Source: SM1-73 sp964588305
Lineage (GTDB): Bacteria > Zixibacteria > MSB-5A5 > SM1-73
Assembly: GCA_964588305.1 (NCBI GenBank)
Contig: CAZPOP010000033.1
Coordinates: 1 to 26,100 of the forward strand
Reading direction: 5' to 3'
DNA: 26,100 nucleotides
Under the pieces are notes generated by a model, which worked only from the letters and a program-made list of their open reading frames with translations, made no database searches and was not told the DNA's origin. Of the stretch, positions 6,818 to 14,979 are shown one piece after another. How positions within the stretch are numbered: the first letter of the stretch is position 1; every line of letters starts with the position of its first letter. A program made the position numbers and the translations under genes.

Positions 6818-9271
6818 ATGAGACTTAAAGCGTTGTTTTTGATGGCTGTCTTGGCTTTGGTGTCATTTGTCTCTGGAACTCCCTGGGCTCAATGCCCGGA
6901 GGATCCTAATGACCTCGGCGAATGCGATACCATAAACGTGGTCTGCTGGGACTGCGCCATAGACACCAGTGAACCCGGACCTTATTTTGTGCGACTTCTT
7001 TTTTTGGTCACCCACGATTCGAATACGTTTTGGTGGGAGACCGAGAACAAGTGGGTGCAAGATTCAATTGCGACTTTTGTCACGCCTTTAGAATGGACTC
7101 GAACCAATCCATCTGCGTACTGCAGTGCTTCGTCATATTGGAACACGGTTGAGTTTTTGGGTCCTCCAGCGGAAAGAAGCGTTTTCCGTCACTTAACCGA
7201 CGAGGAGACAGGCGATACTCTCATGCTCAACCGAATGATGTGGATGCAATGGCAATTTCAGGGTTGGGAGTGGGATACCCGACTAGTAGATGCTAGCACG
7301 GATCCACCCTATTTCCATATGGGCCTCATACCCACTAACCCCGCTGATCGAAGGTGGTGGGAGGGAGAAAGGACTCTGCTGGCCACCTTCACCCTGAAGA
7401 TCTCCGATACCATGCACGTTTACATCGACAGCAGCCTCTGGCCACCTTCTAACCACCTTACCTTCACCAGACACGATGCGGTGGTCTACTTTCCCAGGCA
7501 TAACCTGCCCCTCGCCATGTGGGTGGGCCCTCCTCGCATAGTGGTCACTTCACCCAATGGAGGGGAATCTTGGGGAGTAGGCGAAACTTACGATATCACC
7601 TGGCTCTCGGAGAATTTTGAGGGAGACGATGTCAAGTTGGAATTCTCTACTGATGCAGGGGTAAGCTGGATGACCATAGCGGAAGCCACCATCAACGACG
7701 GCGTCTATCCGTGGGTTATCCCCGATACGACCTCTGACAGCTGTAGAGTGAAAGTTTCGGATGCCGAAGATGGCGATCCCTACGATATAAGTGACAGCGA
7801 TTTCTCCATCACCCTACCGCCCGATTTCCTCATCGATGCCGTTCCAGATACGCAGTGGGTCAAACAAGGAGATACCACGGCTTTCGAGGTAATTCTGACC
7901 TCGCTTCACGGGTTCAACTCACCCTGCACCCTGACCGTAACGGGTCTGCCCCCACTTACTGTGGGAGAATTCGACCCGGACGTAATCAGCCCCACCGACA
8001 CCTCAGCTTTGGGCATCGTCATCGATACACTTACTCCCCTGGGCATCTATCCGCTTACCATCACTGCAACAGAGTTGGCCAAACAGGTCGAACACAGTAC
8101 CGAGACATTCTTAATAGTGGTTTCTGCGCTGAATTTCAAGCCAACCATCTCGGTCCCTGAATCAATGGTGGCATATGCGGGACTTAACGCGGACTTCACC
8201 GTTGTTGCCACTGATGCGGATACGTCGGATACTCTCACCATAACCAAGGACGGGGTTGGAGAGTTTCCCTGTACCCCCAAAGTCAGCCCCAACGTCTGCT
8301 ATTTTTGGTGGACCACTGAAGACCAAGATACGTTGAATTCCCCTTACGAGGTGATCTTTGTCGTGGATGACGGGCGTGATAGCACGGATACTGGGATAGT
8401 ACAGATAACGGTTCTTCCTTATAACATACCCCCATCCGGCACGGAGGGAGATGCCAATGGAGATGGTGCCGTGGATATTGGGGACATCATATTCCTGATA
8501 AACTATTTGTTTCTGGAGGGTCCACCACCCAACCCTCCGGCAGCCGGGGATATCAATGGAGATTGCTTCATAGGAATCTCGGATCTGATCTGGCTAATCA
8601 ACTACATCTATCTCGAGGGACCTCCCCCCCAGATCAGATGCCTGCCGGGAGACGTCAACTATGACGGAAACGTGAACCTATTGGATCCGATTTACTTCAT
8701 AGATTATCTTCTCTTCGGCGGTCCTGCGCCTGTGTCCATGCGATCCACCGACGTCAACGCAGATTGCTTCATAAATGTGGTGGATTTGGTGTATCTGATC
8801 AGCTATCTTCTGAGGGGCGGTCCTGCGCCGCAGCCGGGATGCGTTGAGCCCAAGGGCGGTCCTGAGACGGCGCCGTCTGGTGCAATTGCCGAAGTGGGAT
8901 TCTCTGATCCGGGATACGATCGGGAATCCAGAACCATGGAGCTACCGGTATATGCCAGTTTTAACGTGCCTGTGGCTGGCGTGGCCCTTTCGGTCACCTG
9001 GGATCCAGAGAAACTCTCCTTCCTCGAGCCTCTTTCGACATCCAGAAGTGAGGGATTAGGATTGTACTACAGTCTGAAACGAGGCAAGCTAACCATGGGA
9101 ATTTTAGACATCCAGGGAGCAAACGTTATGGAACCCGGCACCGGCCCCATCGTTACTTTGAGGTTCGTTCCCGAAGATCGAAACAATATTGATCTGAAAA
9201 GCATTCAGATTGAAAAGGCAACCTTTATCAACACTCAAGCACAAGAACTTCTTCTGAGGACGATGAAGTAG
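6818..9271 (+). CDS. Secreted multidomain protein with two dockerin-type modules and a cohesin-like C-terminus
   Basis: 817 aa from ATG 6818; AAGGAG at 6805-6810 is 7 nt upstream, better placed than for GTG 6815. A signal peptide covers 1-25 (core LKALFLMAVLALVSFVSG, cleavage near WAQ). After an unassigned N-terminal region (about 26-235), residues 240-335 contain SPNGGESWGVGE...ITW, as in the Ser-Thr-rich/Kre9-type family. Two Ig/cadherin-like domains follow (about 340-440 and 443-535). Two dockerin-type modules start at Gly544 and Gly611; each has two Ca-binding loops (GDANGDGAVDIGD, GDINGDCFIGISD, GDVNYDGNVNLLD, TDVNADCFINVVD) and a LINYL-type helix. Residues 690-817 resemble a cohesin (GVALSVTWDPEKLSF). 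Cohesin-dockerin pairs normally link separate proteins; here both are in one chain, suggesting self-association or a surface scaffold. Confidence 0.85.
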   Translation: MRLKALFLMAVLALVSFVSGTPWAQCPEDPNDLGECDTINVVCWDCAIDTSEPGPYFVRLLFLVTHDSNTFWWETENKWVQDSIATFVTPLEWTRTNPSAYCSASSYWNTVEFLGPPAERSVFRHLTDEETGDTLMLNRMMWMQWQFQGWEWDTRLVDASTDPPYFHMGLIPTNPADRRWWEGERTLLATFTLKISDTMHVYIDSSLWPPSNHLTFTRHDAVVYFPRHNLPLAMWVGPPRIVVTSPNGGESWGVGETYDITWLSENFEGDDVKLEFSTDAGVSWMTIAEATINDGVYPWVIPDTTSDSCRVKVSDAEDGDPYDISDSDFSITLPPDFLIDAVPDTQWVKQGDTTAFEVILTSLHGFNSPCTLTVTGLPPLTVGEFDPDVISPTDTSALGIVIDTLTPLGIYPLTITATELAKQVEHSTETFLIVVSALNFKPTISVPESMVAYAGLNADFTVVATDADTSDTLTITKDGVGEFPCTPKVSPNVCYFWWTTEDQDTLNSPYEVIFVVDDGRDSTDTGIVQITVLPYNIPPSGTEGDANGDGAVDIGDIIFLINYLFLEGPPPNPPAAGDINGDCFIGISDLIWLINYIYLEGPPPQIRCLPGDVNYDGNVNLLDPIYFIDYLLFGGPAPVSMRSTDVNADCFINVVDLVYLISYLLRGGPAPQPGCVEPKGGPETAPSGAIAEVGFSDPGYDRESRTMELPVYASFNVPVAGVALSVTWDPEKLSFLEPLSTSRSEGLGLYYSLKRGKLTMGILDIQGANVMEPGTGPIVTLRFVPEDRNNIDLKSIQIEKATFINTQAQELLLRTMK

Positions 9272-9326
9272 TAGCTTAGGTTCTTCAACTGAAAGCGGAA
9301 GAACTGGTCAGTTCAGTAAATCGTCG

Positions 9327-9364
9327 ATTAGCCTTCCGGAGTCAACTCCGGAAGGCTAATTTTT
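9327..9364 (+). terminator. Intrinsic terminator after the dockerin/cohesin gene
   Basis: A perfect 15-bp stem (9327-9341 with 9346-9360, core GCCTTCCGGAG), TCAA loop, then T5 ending at 9364. It lies 55 nt after the stop codon. Confidence 0.92.
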
Positions 9365-9661
9365 CGCTTATCCCGGGATTTCTCAGATGGACTGATCCCC
9401 GATTATGCGCCGATCTTTGGTTGGTTTCTGTTGAGTCTCAGAGTGTCCGACTTGGCTTGGGGGCAGAGAAGGATGAATCTAAAGCTTCAGGAGTCACTCA
9501 GAGTAAATCTTTGCAAATCAGAATCCCGTGGTCTATCATGGGCAAATGGCGGCCAGAAGCGTGCACCATTCACCCTACCTCACAGGGTTGACTTTTCCGA
9601 CATTCTTCAGCGTGATTCTCAGCTTGTGGGAATGGTTCTTCAGGGATTCAACAAATAATTG
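9365..9661. other. Gene-free stretch
   Basis: Between the terminator and the ferredoxin promoter the only notable open frame (9431-9658, plus, 75 codons) has no good ribosome site and an unconvincing composition. I see no structured element here. Confidence 0.5.
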
Positions 9662-9691
9662 TTGACAATCCCACCTTTGATTTGGTATATT
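9662..9691 (+). promoter_or_regulatory. Sigma-70-type promoter for the ferredoxin gene
   Basis: -35 TTGACA at 9662-9667, 18-nt spacer, -10 TATATT at 9686-9691. The start of transcription is expected near 9698, about 55 nt before the ferredoxin ATG. Confidence 0.65.
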
Positions 9692-9753
9692 TGCAGAAGT
9701 TTTTGATCGGAACCGACAGAAAAAGAAAAAACTGAGGTAAGGAGGTGAATTTT

Positions 9754-9942
9754 ATGGCAATGAAGATCACAGATGAGTGTACCGCTTGCGGGCTCTGTCT
9801 TCCTGAATGCCCGAACGATGCAATCGCGGAAGGTGACATATATGTAATCGATCCTGAAAAATGTAACGAATGTGAGGGTATCGAGGGAGGATCGCGTTGC
9901 GTGGCGGTCTGCCCGGTGGAATGTATTGAAAAAGCAACTTAA
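9754..9942 (+). CDS. 2[4Fe-4S] ferredoxin, Allochromatium (Alvin)/YfhL type
   Basis: 62 aa, a small cytoplasmic electron carrier. The start at ATG 9754 has a strong ribosome site (AAGGAGGTG, 9739-9747); an in-frame GTG inside that site (9745) is not used. Cluster I ligands: Cys9, Cys12, Cys15 and Cys19 (CTACGLCLPECP). Cluster II ligands: Cys37, Cys40, Cys49 and Cys53, with eight residues between the second and third Cys (CNECEGIEGGSRCVAVCP) instead of the usual two. This CX2CX8CX3C spacing marks the Alvin/YfhL class, known for unusually low reduction potentials. An extra Cys57 is also present. It has its own promoter and a downstream hairpin, so it is probably monocistronic; no redox partner gene is adjacent. 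Confidence 0.95.
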   Translation: MAMKITDECTACGLCLPECPNDAIAEGDIYVIDPEKCNECEGIEGGSRCVAVCPVECIEKAT

Positions 9943-9967
9943 CGCAAAGGAAATTTACTTTCTTTCC

Positions 9968-10023
9968 AGTGCGCCGCAGAAAGGAAATGGATCTATGATT
10001 ATTTCCTTCCTTTGCGGCGCACT
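9968..10023 (+). terminator. Large hairpin after the ferredoxin gene, probable terminator
   Basis: AGTGCGCCGCA (9968-9978) pairs with TGCGGCGCACT (10013-10023), and AAGGAAAT (9981-9988) with ATTTCCTT (10001-10008), giving a two-part stem of 19 bp with an internal loop. The following tract TTGTTCT is only moderately T-rich, so termination may be partial. GCAAAGGAAAT at 9944-9954 resembles part of the left arm and offers an alternative pairing. Confidence 0.6.
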
Positions 10024-10029
10024 TTGTTC

Positions 10030-10035
10030 TATAAT
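10030..10035 (+). promoter_or_regulatory. Possible -10 box for the LapA-like/archease genes
   Basis: A perfect TATAAT, 20 nt before the ATG at 10056. The -35 region (TTCCTT at 10007-10012, 17-nt spacing) is poor and lies inside the preceding hairpin. A start near 10042 would leave a leader of about 14 nt, in keeping with the weak ribosome site of the next gene. Confidence 0.3.
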
Positions 10036-10055
10036 TTGACAAGCTCTTTGAAAGA

Positions 10056-10286
10056 ATGAACACAAGGTTGATCACAATCATTCTTGTAGCTGGCTTATTC
10101 GCTGTTTTCATGTTTCAAAATGATGACCCATTGAGCGTGAGATTCATCCTTTGGTCTGCGGTGATATCCAAATCGCTTTTGATCTTATTGGCCTTTGTTA
10201 CAGGGTTAGTCTTCGGATGGATTTCCTTAGCTTGGGGTCGAAGAAAGAGCGATTCTGCCCGAGAGAAAAAACGAAGAGGAAGATAA
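10056..10286 (+). CDS. LapA-like (DUF1049) two-TM inner-membrane protein
   Basis: 76 aa. TM1 spans about residues 4-20 (LITIILVAGLFAVFMFQ) and is followed by the QND...VRF stretch typical of LapA/DUF1049 proteins. TM2 is about 37-60 (SLLILLAFVTGLVFGWISLAW). The C-terminus is strongly basic (GRRKSDSAREKKRRGR), placing it in the cytoplasm. In enterobacteria the family is tied to lipopolysaccharide assembly and LpxC control; in other phyla the role is not established. The ribosome site is weak (GAAAG just before the ATG). It lies 36 nt upstream of the archease gene on the same strand and may be co-transcribed, though a functional link is not obvious. Confidence 0.8.
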   Translation: MNTRLITIILVAGLFAVFMFQNDDPLSVRFILWSAVISKSLLILLAFVTGLVFGWISLAWGRRKSDSAREKKRRGR

Positions 10287-10322
10287 AAACGTATAAAAAT
10301 AGACATCGAAAGAGACCTTGAG

Positions 10323-10751
10323 ATGGGGAAATATAGATTCCTGGAAGATACAGCCATCGCCGATGCCGCCTTTGAGGCGGAAGGAGAAAGCTTAGAGGAA
10401 TTGTTCGAAGCCTGTGCGCAGGCTACTTTTGAGGTCATGGCAGAGATTGAGACGGTGGAGGCAAACGACCAGGAGGAAGTCAAGCTCGAAGCTGAAGATC
10501 TGGAGGGACTGTTGTTCAATTGGCTGGCTGAGTTGATCTACCTGAAGGATCTGAAGACGATCCTTTTCAACAAATATAAAATCAAGATCGACAGACCAAA
10601 TGGTTACAGGTTACAGGCATCCGTTTGGGGTGAGCCGATAGATGCGAAGAAGCACAAGCTGAAAGTTGACGTGAAGGCGGTGACTTATCACCTGTTGGAG
10701 GTGAAGAATAAGGATAATAGATGGACTTCCAGGGTCGTTTTAGACACATGA
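10323..10751 (+). CDS. Archease, activator of the RtcB RNA ligase
   Basis: 142 aa, the normal family length. Archease helps RtcB become guanylylated and lets it turn over repeatedly. Family features seen: the start FLEDTAIADAAFEAEG followed by SLEELFEACAQATFEVM, the central LLFNWLAELIYL segment, KAVTYHLLEV near the end, and an acidic C-terminus (VVLDT) that with N-terminal acidic residues forms the metal site. The first motif is usually EHTAD-like; here the His is replaced by Asp (FLEDTAIAD). The gene lies 114 nt before rtcB on the same strand, and this neighbourhood is the strongest support for the call. Confidence 0.93.
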   Translation: MGKYRFLEDTAIADAAFEAEGESLEELFEACAQATFEVMAEIETVEANDQEEVKLEAEDLEGLLFNWLAELIYLKDLKTILFNKYKIKIDRPNGYRLQASVWGEPIDAKKHKLKVDVKAVTYHLLEVKNKDNRWTSRVVLDT

Positions 10752-10865
10752 TGTCAGATTTGAAAATCGAATGAGTTGCTCCCGAGATCAGAGCACAGAG
10801 TTTTTGTACGAGCCGTTGCAACCATAACCAGTTCTCGATATTACTTTGGAAAATGAGGTGATATT

Positions 10866-12311
10866 ATGCAGATGAACAAAATTCAGGATGGTGTGTGGGA
10901 AATTCCAAAAACAGAAAAAGAAGGAATGAGGGTTCCGGCAAGGATTTTTGCTTCGGAAAAACTGATTGAGATCATGGACAAGGGAGTATTTGAGCAGATC
11001 ACCAACGTTGCCTGTCTTCCCGGCATCCAAAAGAATGCCCTGTGCATGCCGGATGGGCACTGGGGCTATGGATTCCCCATAGGCGGGGTGGCAGCCTTTT
11101 CTACTAAAGACGGAATGATATCCCCGGGTGGGATAGGATTTGACATCAATTGCGGGGTCAGGTTGATCCGAACCGATCTCACCTTAGAAGAGGTTAAGCC
11201 CAAAATGGAAATCTTGATGGATACTCTCTTCAAGTCGGTGCCGGCTGGAGTTGGATGCAAAGGAATCGTCAAGTTGAATCCCACCACTTTTAAGGAGGTC
11301 ATGATTAAAGGGGTGGATTGGTGTATTGAGAATGGATATGGATGGGAGGAGGATCGAGACCGGATTGAAGAAAGCGGGCATATGCAGGGCGCCGACCCCT
11401 CCAAGGTGAGCCACAAAGCCGTCTCCCGGGGAATTGATCAACTGGGCACTTTGGGATCGGGGAATCATTATCTGGAGATTCAGGTGGGATTGACTGACCA
11501 AATATATGATCCGGATACAGCTAAAGTATATGGCGTTTCAAAACCAGACCAGATTTTCGTTATGGTTCACTGCGGTTCTCGCGGATTTGGCCATCAGATC
11601 GCCACCGACTATCTTCAGATATTCCTAAACGCCATGCGGAAATATGGAATCAAGATTCTGGATAAGGAGTTAGCCTGTGCTCCCTTCAATTCGTCCGAAG
11701 GGCAGGACTATTTTTCGGCCATGGTTTGCGCAGCCAATTCCGCCTTTGCCAATCGACAGGTCATCACCCACAGGATCAGAGAAGGCTTCAGCGAAGTCTT
11801 CAAGAAAGACGCAAAGGATTTGGGAATGCATATAGTGTATGACGTAGCCCACAACATTGCCAAGATTGAAAAACACAATGTGGATGGCGAAGAGAAAGAA
11901 GTAATCGTTCATAGAAAAGGTGCCACCCGTTCCCTTCCACCTAATCACCCCGCAGTAACCGACATTTACAGAAAAGTCGGACAGCCGGTGATTGTCGGTG
12001 GTTCAATGGAGACCGGGTCATACCTTCTTGCAGGAACCCAGAAAGCGTATGACATGACCTTCGGGTCAACCTGTCATGGAGCGGGAAGAGTGATGTCACG
12101 AATGGCAGCCAAGAGAAAGGTTAGAGGAACGGAGTTAAGGCAGCGGATGACCGAGAGGGGAATGGTGGTGCGAGCAGTCTCTATGTCCGGCTTGGCTGAG
12201 GAAGCAGGCTTGGCTTATAAAAATATTGACGAGGTGGTGAATGCGGTCGAAACCATCGGCATCTCCAAAAGGGTGCTCCAGCTGAAACCTTTGGGAAGCA
12301 TAAAAGGGTAG
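10866..12311 (+). CDS. rtcB: RNA-splicing ligase RtcB
   Basis: 481 aa, matching full-length RtcB. It joins 2',3'-cyclic-phosphate (or 3'-phosphate) ends to 5'-OH RNA ends using GTP and two Mn ions, in tRNA splicing or RNA repair. Seen in the sequence: PDGHWGYGFPIGG, the metal site GGIGFDINCGVR with Asp93 and Cys96, MVHCGSRGFGHQI, YDVAHN, HRKGATRSLPPNHP, and the nucleotidyl-histidine motif TCHGAGRVMSR with His404. His404 falls at the same residue number as the guanylylated His of the Pyrococcus enzyme. GAGGTG (10855-10860) lies 5 nt before ATG 10866; ATG 10872 is a less likely start. With no tRNA intron context visible, RNA repair is the more likely bacterial role (inference). Confidence 0.97.
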   Translation: MQMNKIQDGVWEIPKTEKEGMRVPARIFASEKLIEIMDKGVFEQITNVACLPGIQKNALCMPDGHWGYGFPIGGVAAFSTKDGMISPGGIGFDINCGVRLIRTDLTLEEVKPKMEILMDTLFKSVPAGVGCKGIVKLNPTTFKEVMIKGVDWCIENGYGWEEDRDRIEESGHMQGADPSKVSHKAVSRGIDQLGTLGSGNHYLEIQVGLTDQIYDPDTAKVYGVSKPDQIFVMVHCGSRGFGHQIATDYLQIFLNAMRKYGIKILDKELACAPFNSSEGQDYFSAMVCAANSAFANRQVITHRIREGFSEVFKKDAKDLGMHIVYDVAHNIAKIEKHNVDGEEKEVIVHRKGATRSLPPNHPAVTDIYRKVGQPVIVGGSMETGSYLLAGTQKAYDMTFGSTCHGAGRVMSRMAAKRKVRGTELRQRMTERGMVVRAVSMSGLAEEAGLAYKNIDEVVNAVETIGISKRVLQLKPLGSIKG

Positions 12312-12410
12312 GCAGATAGAGTGTAGACCACAAGGTCTGTTCAGCAAATCTAACCGTGCTGTGGCGGGGTACCTTACCCCACACCATTCATCATGAATTT
12401 GCCGTATTAT

Positions 12411-12440
12411 AAAAGATCGAGCCTAGGGATACGCTCGACC
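12411..12440 (-). terminator. Intrinsic terminator for mutM
   Basis: On the minus strand GGTCGAGC (12440-12433) pairs with GCTCGATC (12422-12415), 8 bp with one G-T pair, 10-nt loop, followed by TTTT. It lies directly downstream of the mutM stop. No matching T-run exists for the plus strand, so RtcB is not served by it. Confidence 0.65.
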
Positions 12441-12450
12441 GACAGACAAC

Positions 12451-13281
12451 TCAGGTTCCAATCTGTTTCTGGCATCTGGGGCAGAAGTAACTCGATCTCT
12501 GGCTTATCTTGATTCTTTTGATTTTGGTTTTGCACTTTTTGCAGAGCAGCCCTTCCCTGCCATAGACTTTATGCTGAAGCTGAAAGCTTCCGATTTCTCC
12601 ATCTATATTGCAGTAATTCTCTATAGATGATCCGCCGGCCCTGATGGCCCTTTTTAAAATCTTTTGAATAGCCTGATGAAGTCTCCTCAGCTTTGGAGGG
12701 CTTATCTTATCTGGTCTTTGCAGCGGATGAATTCTGGCTTCAAACAGGGATTCATCTGCATATATGTTCCCCAATCCTGCGATAATCTGCTGATTCAGGA
12801 GTGCCGGCTTTATCCTTCCTTTTCTTCTCTTGAGCAGGTTTACGAAATCAGACGAGGACATGTTCAAGGGTTCCGGACCTAATTCTCTCAGATCAGAAAT
12901 GTTCCCCTGGTTGGAGGTGGAAAAGGATTTTATCCTGCCAAATTTCCTTTGGTCGTTATATCTTAGTTCCTTTTGGCTTCGACACAGCGTCACCGTGAGG
13001 TGATCGTGCTTGTTCAGCGGGCTTGAGCGTCTCAGAAAAAGACAACTTCCGGTCATCCCCAGGTGAAGCAGAATCGTTTTCCCGTTGGACAGGTCAATGA
13101 GTATGAATTTCCCTCGTCGCCTCACGCCTATGACCTTGGTTTGGATAACATGCCTTGTGAAATTCTCAGAGTCCTGCTTGATAATTCCGGGAAAGAACAC
13201 CCTCACATCTTCTATCTTCTTACCAACCAAGGCCTTCTTCAGACCTCTTACAATCGTCTCGACTTCAGGCAACTCCGGCAT
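12451..13281 (-). CDS. mutM: Formamidopyrimidine-DNA glycosylase (Fpg/MutM)
   Basis: 276 aa, normal length. A base-excision repair enzyme that removes 8-oxoguanine and formamidopyrimidines and nicks the strand by beta/delta elimination. Catalytic Pro2 and Glu3 (MPELPEVET), the conserved Lys58 in RRRGKF, the helix-two-turn-helix LLNQQIIAGLGNIYADE, GGSSIENY, and a C-terminal zinc finger with Cys247, Cys250, Cys267 and Cys270 are all present. Arg262 in QRSSYFCP matches the DNA-contacting Arg of the zinc-finger turn. AGGGAG 4 nt before the ATG fixes the start. It is convergent with rtcB, has its own terminator, and appears complete. Confidence 0.96.
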   Translation of the reverse strand: MPELPEVETIVRGLKKALVGKKIEDVRVFFPGIIKQDSENFTRHVIQTKVIGVRRRGKFILIDLSNGKTILLHLGMTGSCLFLRRSSPLNKHDHLTVTLCRSQKELRYNDQRKFGRIKSFSTSNQGNISDLRELGPEPLNMSSSDFVNLLKRRKGRIKPALLNQQIIAGLGNIYADESLFEARIHPLQRPDKISPPKLRRLHQAIQKILKRAIRAGGSSIENYCNIDGEIGSFQLQHKVYGREGLLCKKCKTKIKRIKISQRSSYFCPRCQKQIGT

Positions 13282-13427
13282 AAGACTCCCTTCATAAGCA
13301 AGTTACCTTGGCCGCTGCAGACTCTGATGGCAGGTTCCGATCTGTGGCTTCACCGGCCAAGCAGAATTTAAAGGGTAGAAGTGCATTGGTCAACACCAAA
13401 CTTTTGAAGGGTGTGTCAAGCGTTCTT

Positions 13428-13446
13428 GCGGGGCTGGGAGCCCCGC
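13428..13446. repeat. GC-rich hairpin, REP-like
   Basis: GCGGGGCT (13428-13435) and AGCCCCGC (13439-13446) pair perfectly around GGG. No T-run follows on either strand. The flank CGTTCTTGCG recurs near 17178 without the hairpin. It lies between mutM and the sugar-binding protein, and looks like a dispersed palindromic element rather than a terminator. The rest of 13282-13570 holds no gene I can see. Confidence 0.4.
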
Positions 13447-13570
13447 CTACGTTGGAGTGAATTACTGTTATTTAACACGCAGGCATCGCAGGGTGAACGC
13501 CCAGCCTTTCAAAGACTCACTCCGGTGTAGGTAAATGCATGAGCACGTTGAGCAACCTGCCACTTTTTGC

Positions 13571-13598
13571 TTGACAAGAGCACCCGCCAGAGTTTATT
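13571..13598 (+). promoter_or_regulatory. Candidate promoter for the sugar ABC transporter operon
   Basis: -35 TTGACA at 13571-13576, 16-nt spacer, -10 TTTATT at 13593-13598 (weak -10). It lies 43 nt before the start of the binding-protein gene. Confidence 0.4.
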
Positions 13599-13640
13599 GG
13601 TCATGAACCAAGAGTGGCTCTAATTTCTCTTTGAGTATAA

Positions 13641-14867
13641 ATGAAACCTTTTAGAGTACTCATCATTCTGATTCTTCTTATCTTTTTTGGCTGCGGGAAA
13701 AAACAGAACGACTTTGTCACCTTGACTTGGTGGCAGTTCTGGACCAATCCCGAAGTTAAGCCGACCATCGTAGAATTGATCGAGCAATTCCAAAAGGAGA
13801 ATCCGAATATCAGAGTTGAACTGACTGATTTGACCTGGGCGGATGGACACGAGAAGATCGTGATAGCGTTTGGTTCTGGTACTGCACCGGATGTCCTAGA
13901 ACTCGGCTCCGACTGGGTGCCGGAGTTTTCTTATCAAGACATCTTGCTGGATGTCACGTCTGAATCGGAAAGGATCAAAAAAGAATTTCTGATGTGGGGA
14001 CCAGCCACCATTGGGGAGAAGATTTTTGGCTTTCCCTGGATTCTTGATACGCGTGTTTTGTTTTACAATAAAGACTTGATGAAAAAGACGGGCCTTGACC
14101 CGGATAAGCCCCCGACCACGTGGAAAGAGCTCCTGCAGTGTTGTGAAAGCGTTAACGAACTGAAACCTGAGGCGTACGGCTTCGGGGCAAATTCGGCTGA
14201 GAGGCACAGGCTCTATAAAAAATTCTTGCCCTTCTTCTGGGCAAATGGCGGGAGGATTTTTTCGGATGATCAAAGAGAGTCGGGAGTAAATAGCAGTGAA
14301 GGAGTACAAGCTTTACAATTCTACAAGAAGCTGACCCAAAACGGAATGATAGATACTCAAGCCATGCTGGATGAGGCTTTCAAGCATAATAAGATTGGCT
14401 TTGTGATTTCGGGCGGCTGGCTTTTGAACGACCTGCGAAAGAATCATCCGGAACTGAATTTTGGAATATGCCTGATGCCTAAGCCTGAAACTGAGCGAGG
14501 AACGCCTGCTTCCTTCGCCGGCGGTGAGTTTCTGGTGATCAACAAAAGATGCGAAAATCCACAGGAGGCTTTGGAATTGATAAAATTCATGATTCGAAAA
14601 GATAATTGTTTGAAGGTTTGTCGAGCCATCGGTTCCGGCTTTCCATCAGCCAGGGACGCGGAACTGGATCCTTATTATCGGAACAATCCAGGTCTTTCGA
14701 TATTCCAAGAACAACTGAAGTTTGCGATCTCGCCACCACCTCATCCTCAGTGGGTCTACATCGAAGAGATCATCGAGAAAGCGGTGGAGGAGGTAATGTA
14801 TGACGAGAAATCGCCCCAAAACGCATTGGACGAAGCGAAGTCAGAGATCGATAAATTGTTAAGATAA
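13641..14867 (+). CDS. Family 1 (sugar) extracellular solute-binding lipoprotein
   Basis: 408 aa. A lipoprotein signal (MKPFRVLIILILLIFFGC) places the lipidated residue at Cys18. The mature part has the family 1 layout: VTLTWWQFW...IVELIEQFQKENPNI at the N-terminus, GTAPDVLELGSDWVPEF, GFPWILDTRVLFYNKDLMKK, a PTTWKELL segment, FFWANGGRIF, and the late GGEFLVINKRCENPQEALELIKFM. It would deliver a sugar, oligosaccharide or glycerol-phosphate-like ligand to the two permeases downstream. The ligand cannot be read from the sequence. The ribosome site is poor (TTTGAG). A gap of 112 nt separates it from the first permease. Confidence 0.93.
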   Translation: MKPFRVLIILILLIFFGCGKKQNDFVTLTWWQFWTNPEVKPTIVELIEQFQKENPNIRVELTDLTWADGHEKIVIAFGSGTAPDVLELGSDWVPEFSYQDILLDVTSESERIKKEFLMWGPATIGEKIFGFPWILDTRVLFYNKDLMKKTGLDPDKPPTTWKELLQCCESVNELKPEAYGFGANSAERHRLYKKFLPFFWANGGRIFSDDQRESGVNSSEGVQALQFYKKLTQNGMIDTQAMLDEAFKHNKIGFVISGGWLLNDLRKNHPELNFGICLMPKPETERGTPASFAGGEFLVINKRCENPQEALELIKFMIRKDNCLKVCRAIGSGFPSARDAELDPYYRNNPGLSIFQEQLKFAISPPPHPQWVYIEEIIEKAVEEVMYDEKSPQNALDEAKSEIDKLLR

Positions 14868-14979
14868 TATTCCCAATAGATTAAACAGATTGCAAAGGTA
14901 TGTCAGCAATCATTTGACGCAGGTTGACTTGGACGGACAAAACTGATAATCCATCCGTTCTATCCGTTGACCGTTAATA

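Noticed and set aside
9431..9658. 75-codon plus-strand frame before the ferredoxin promoter
   Set aside because: No ribosome site, unnatural composition, no family resemblance, and it lies between a terminator and a new promoter.
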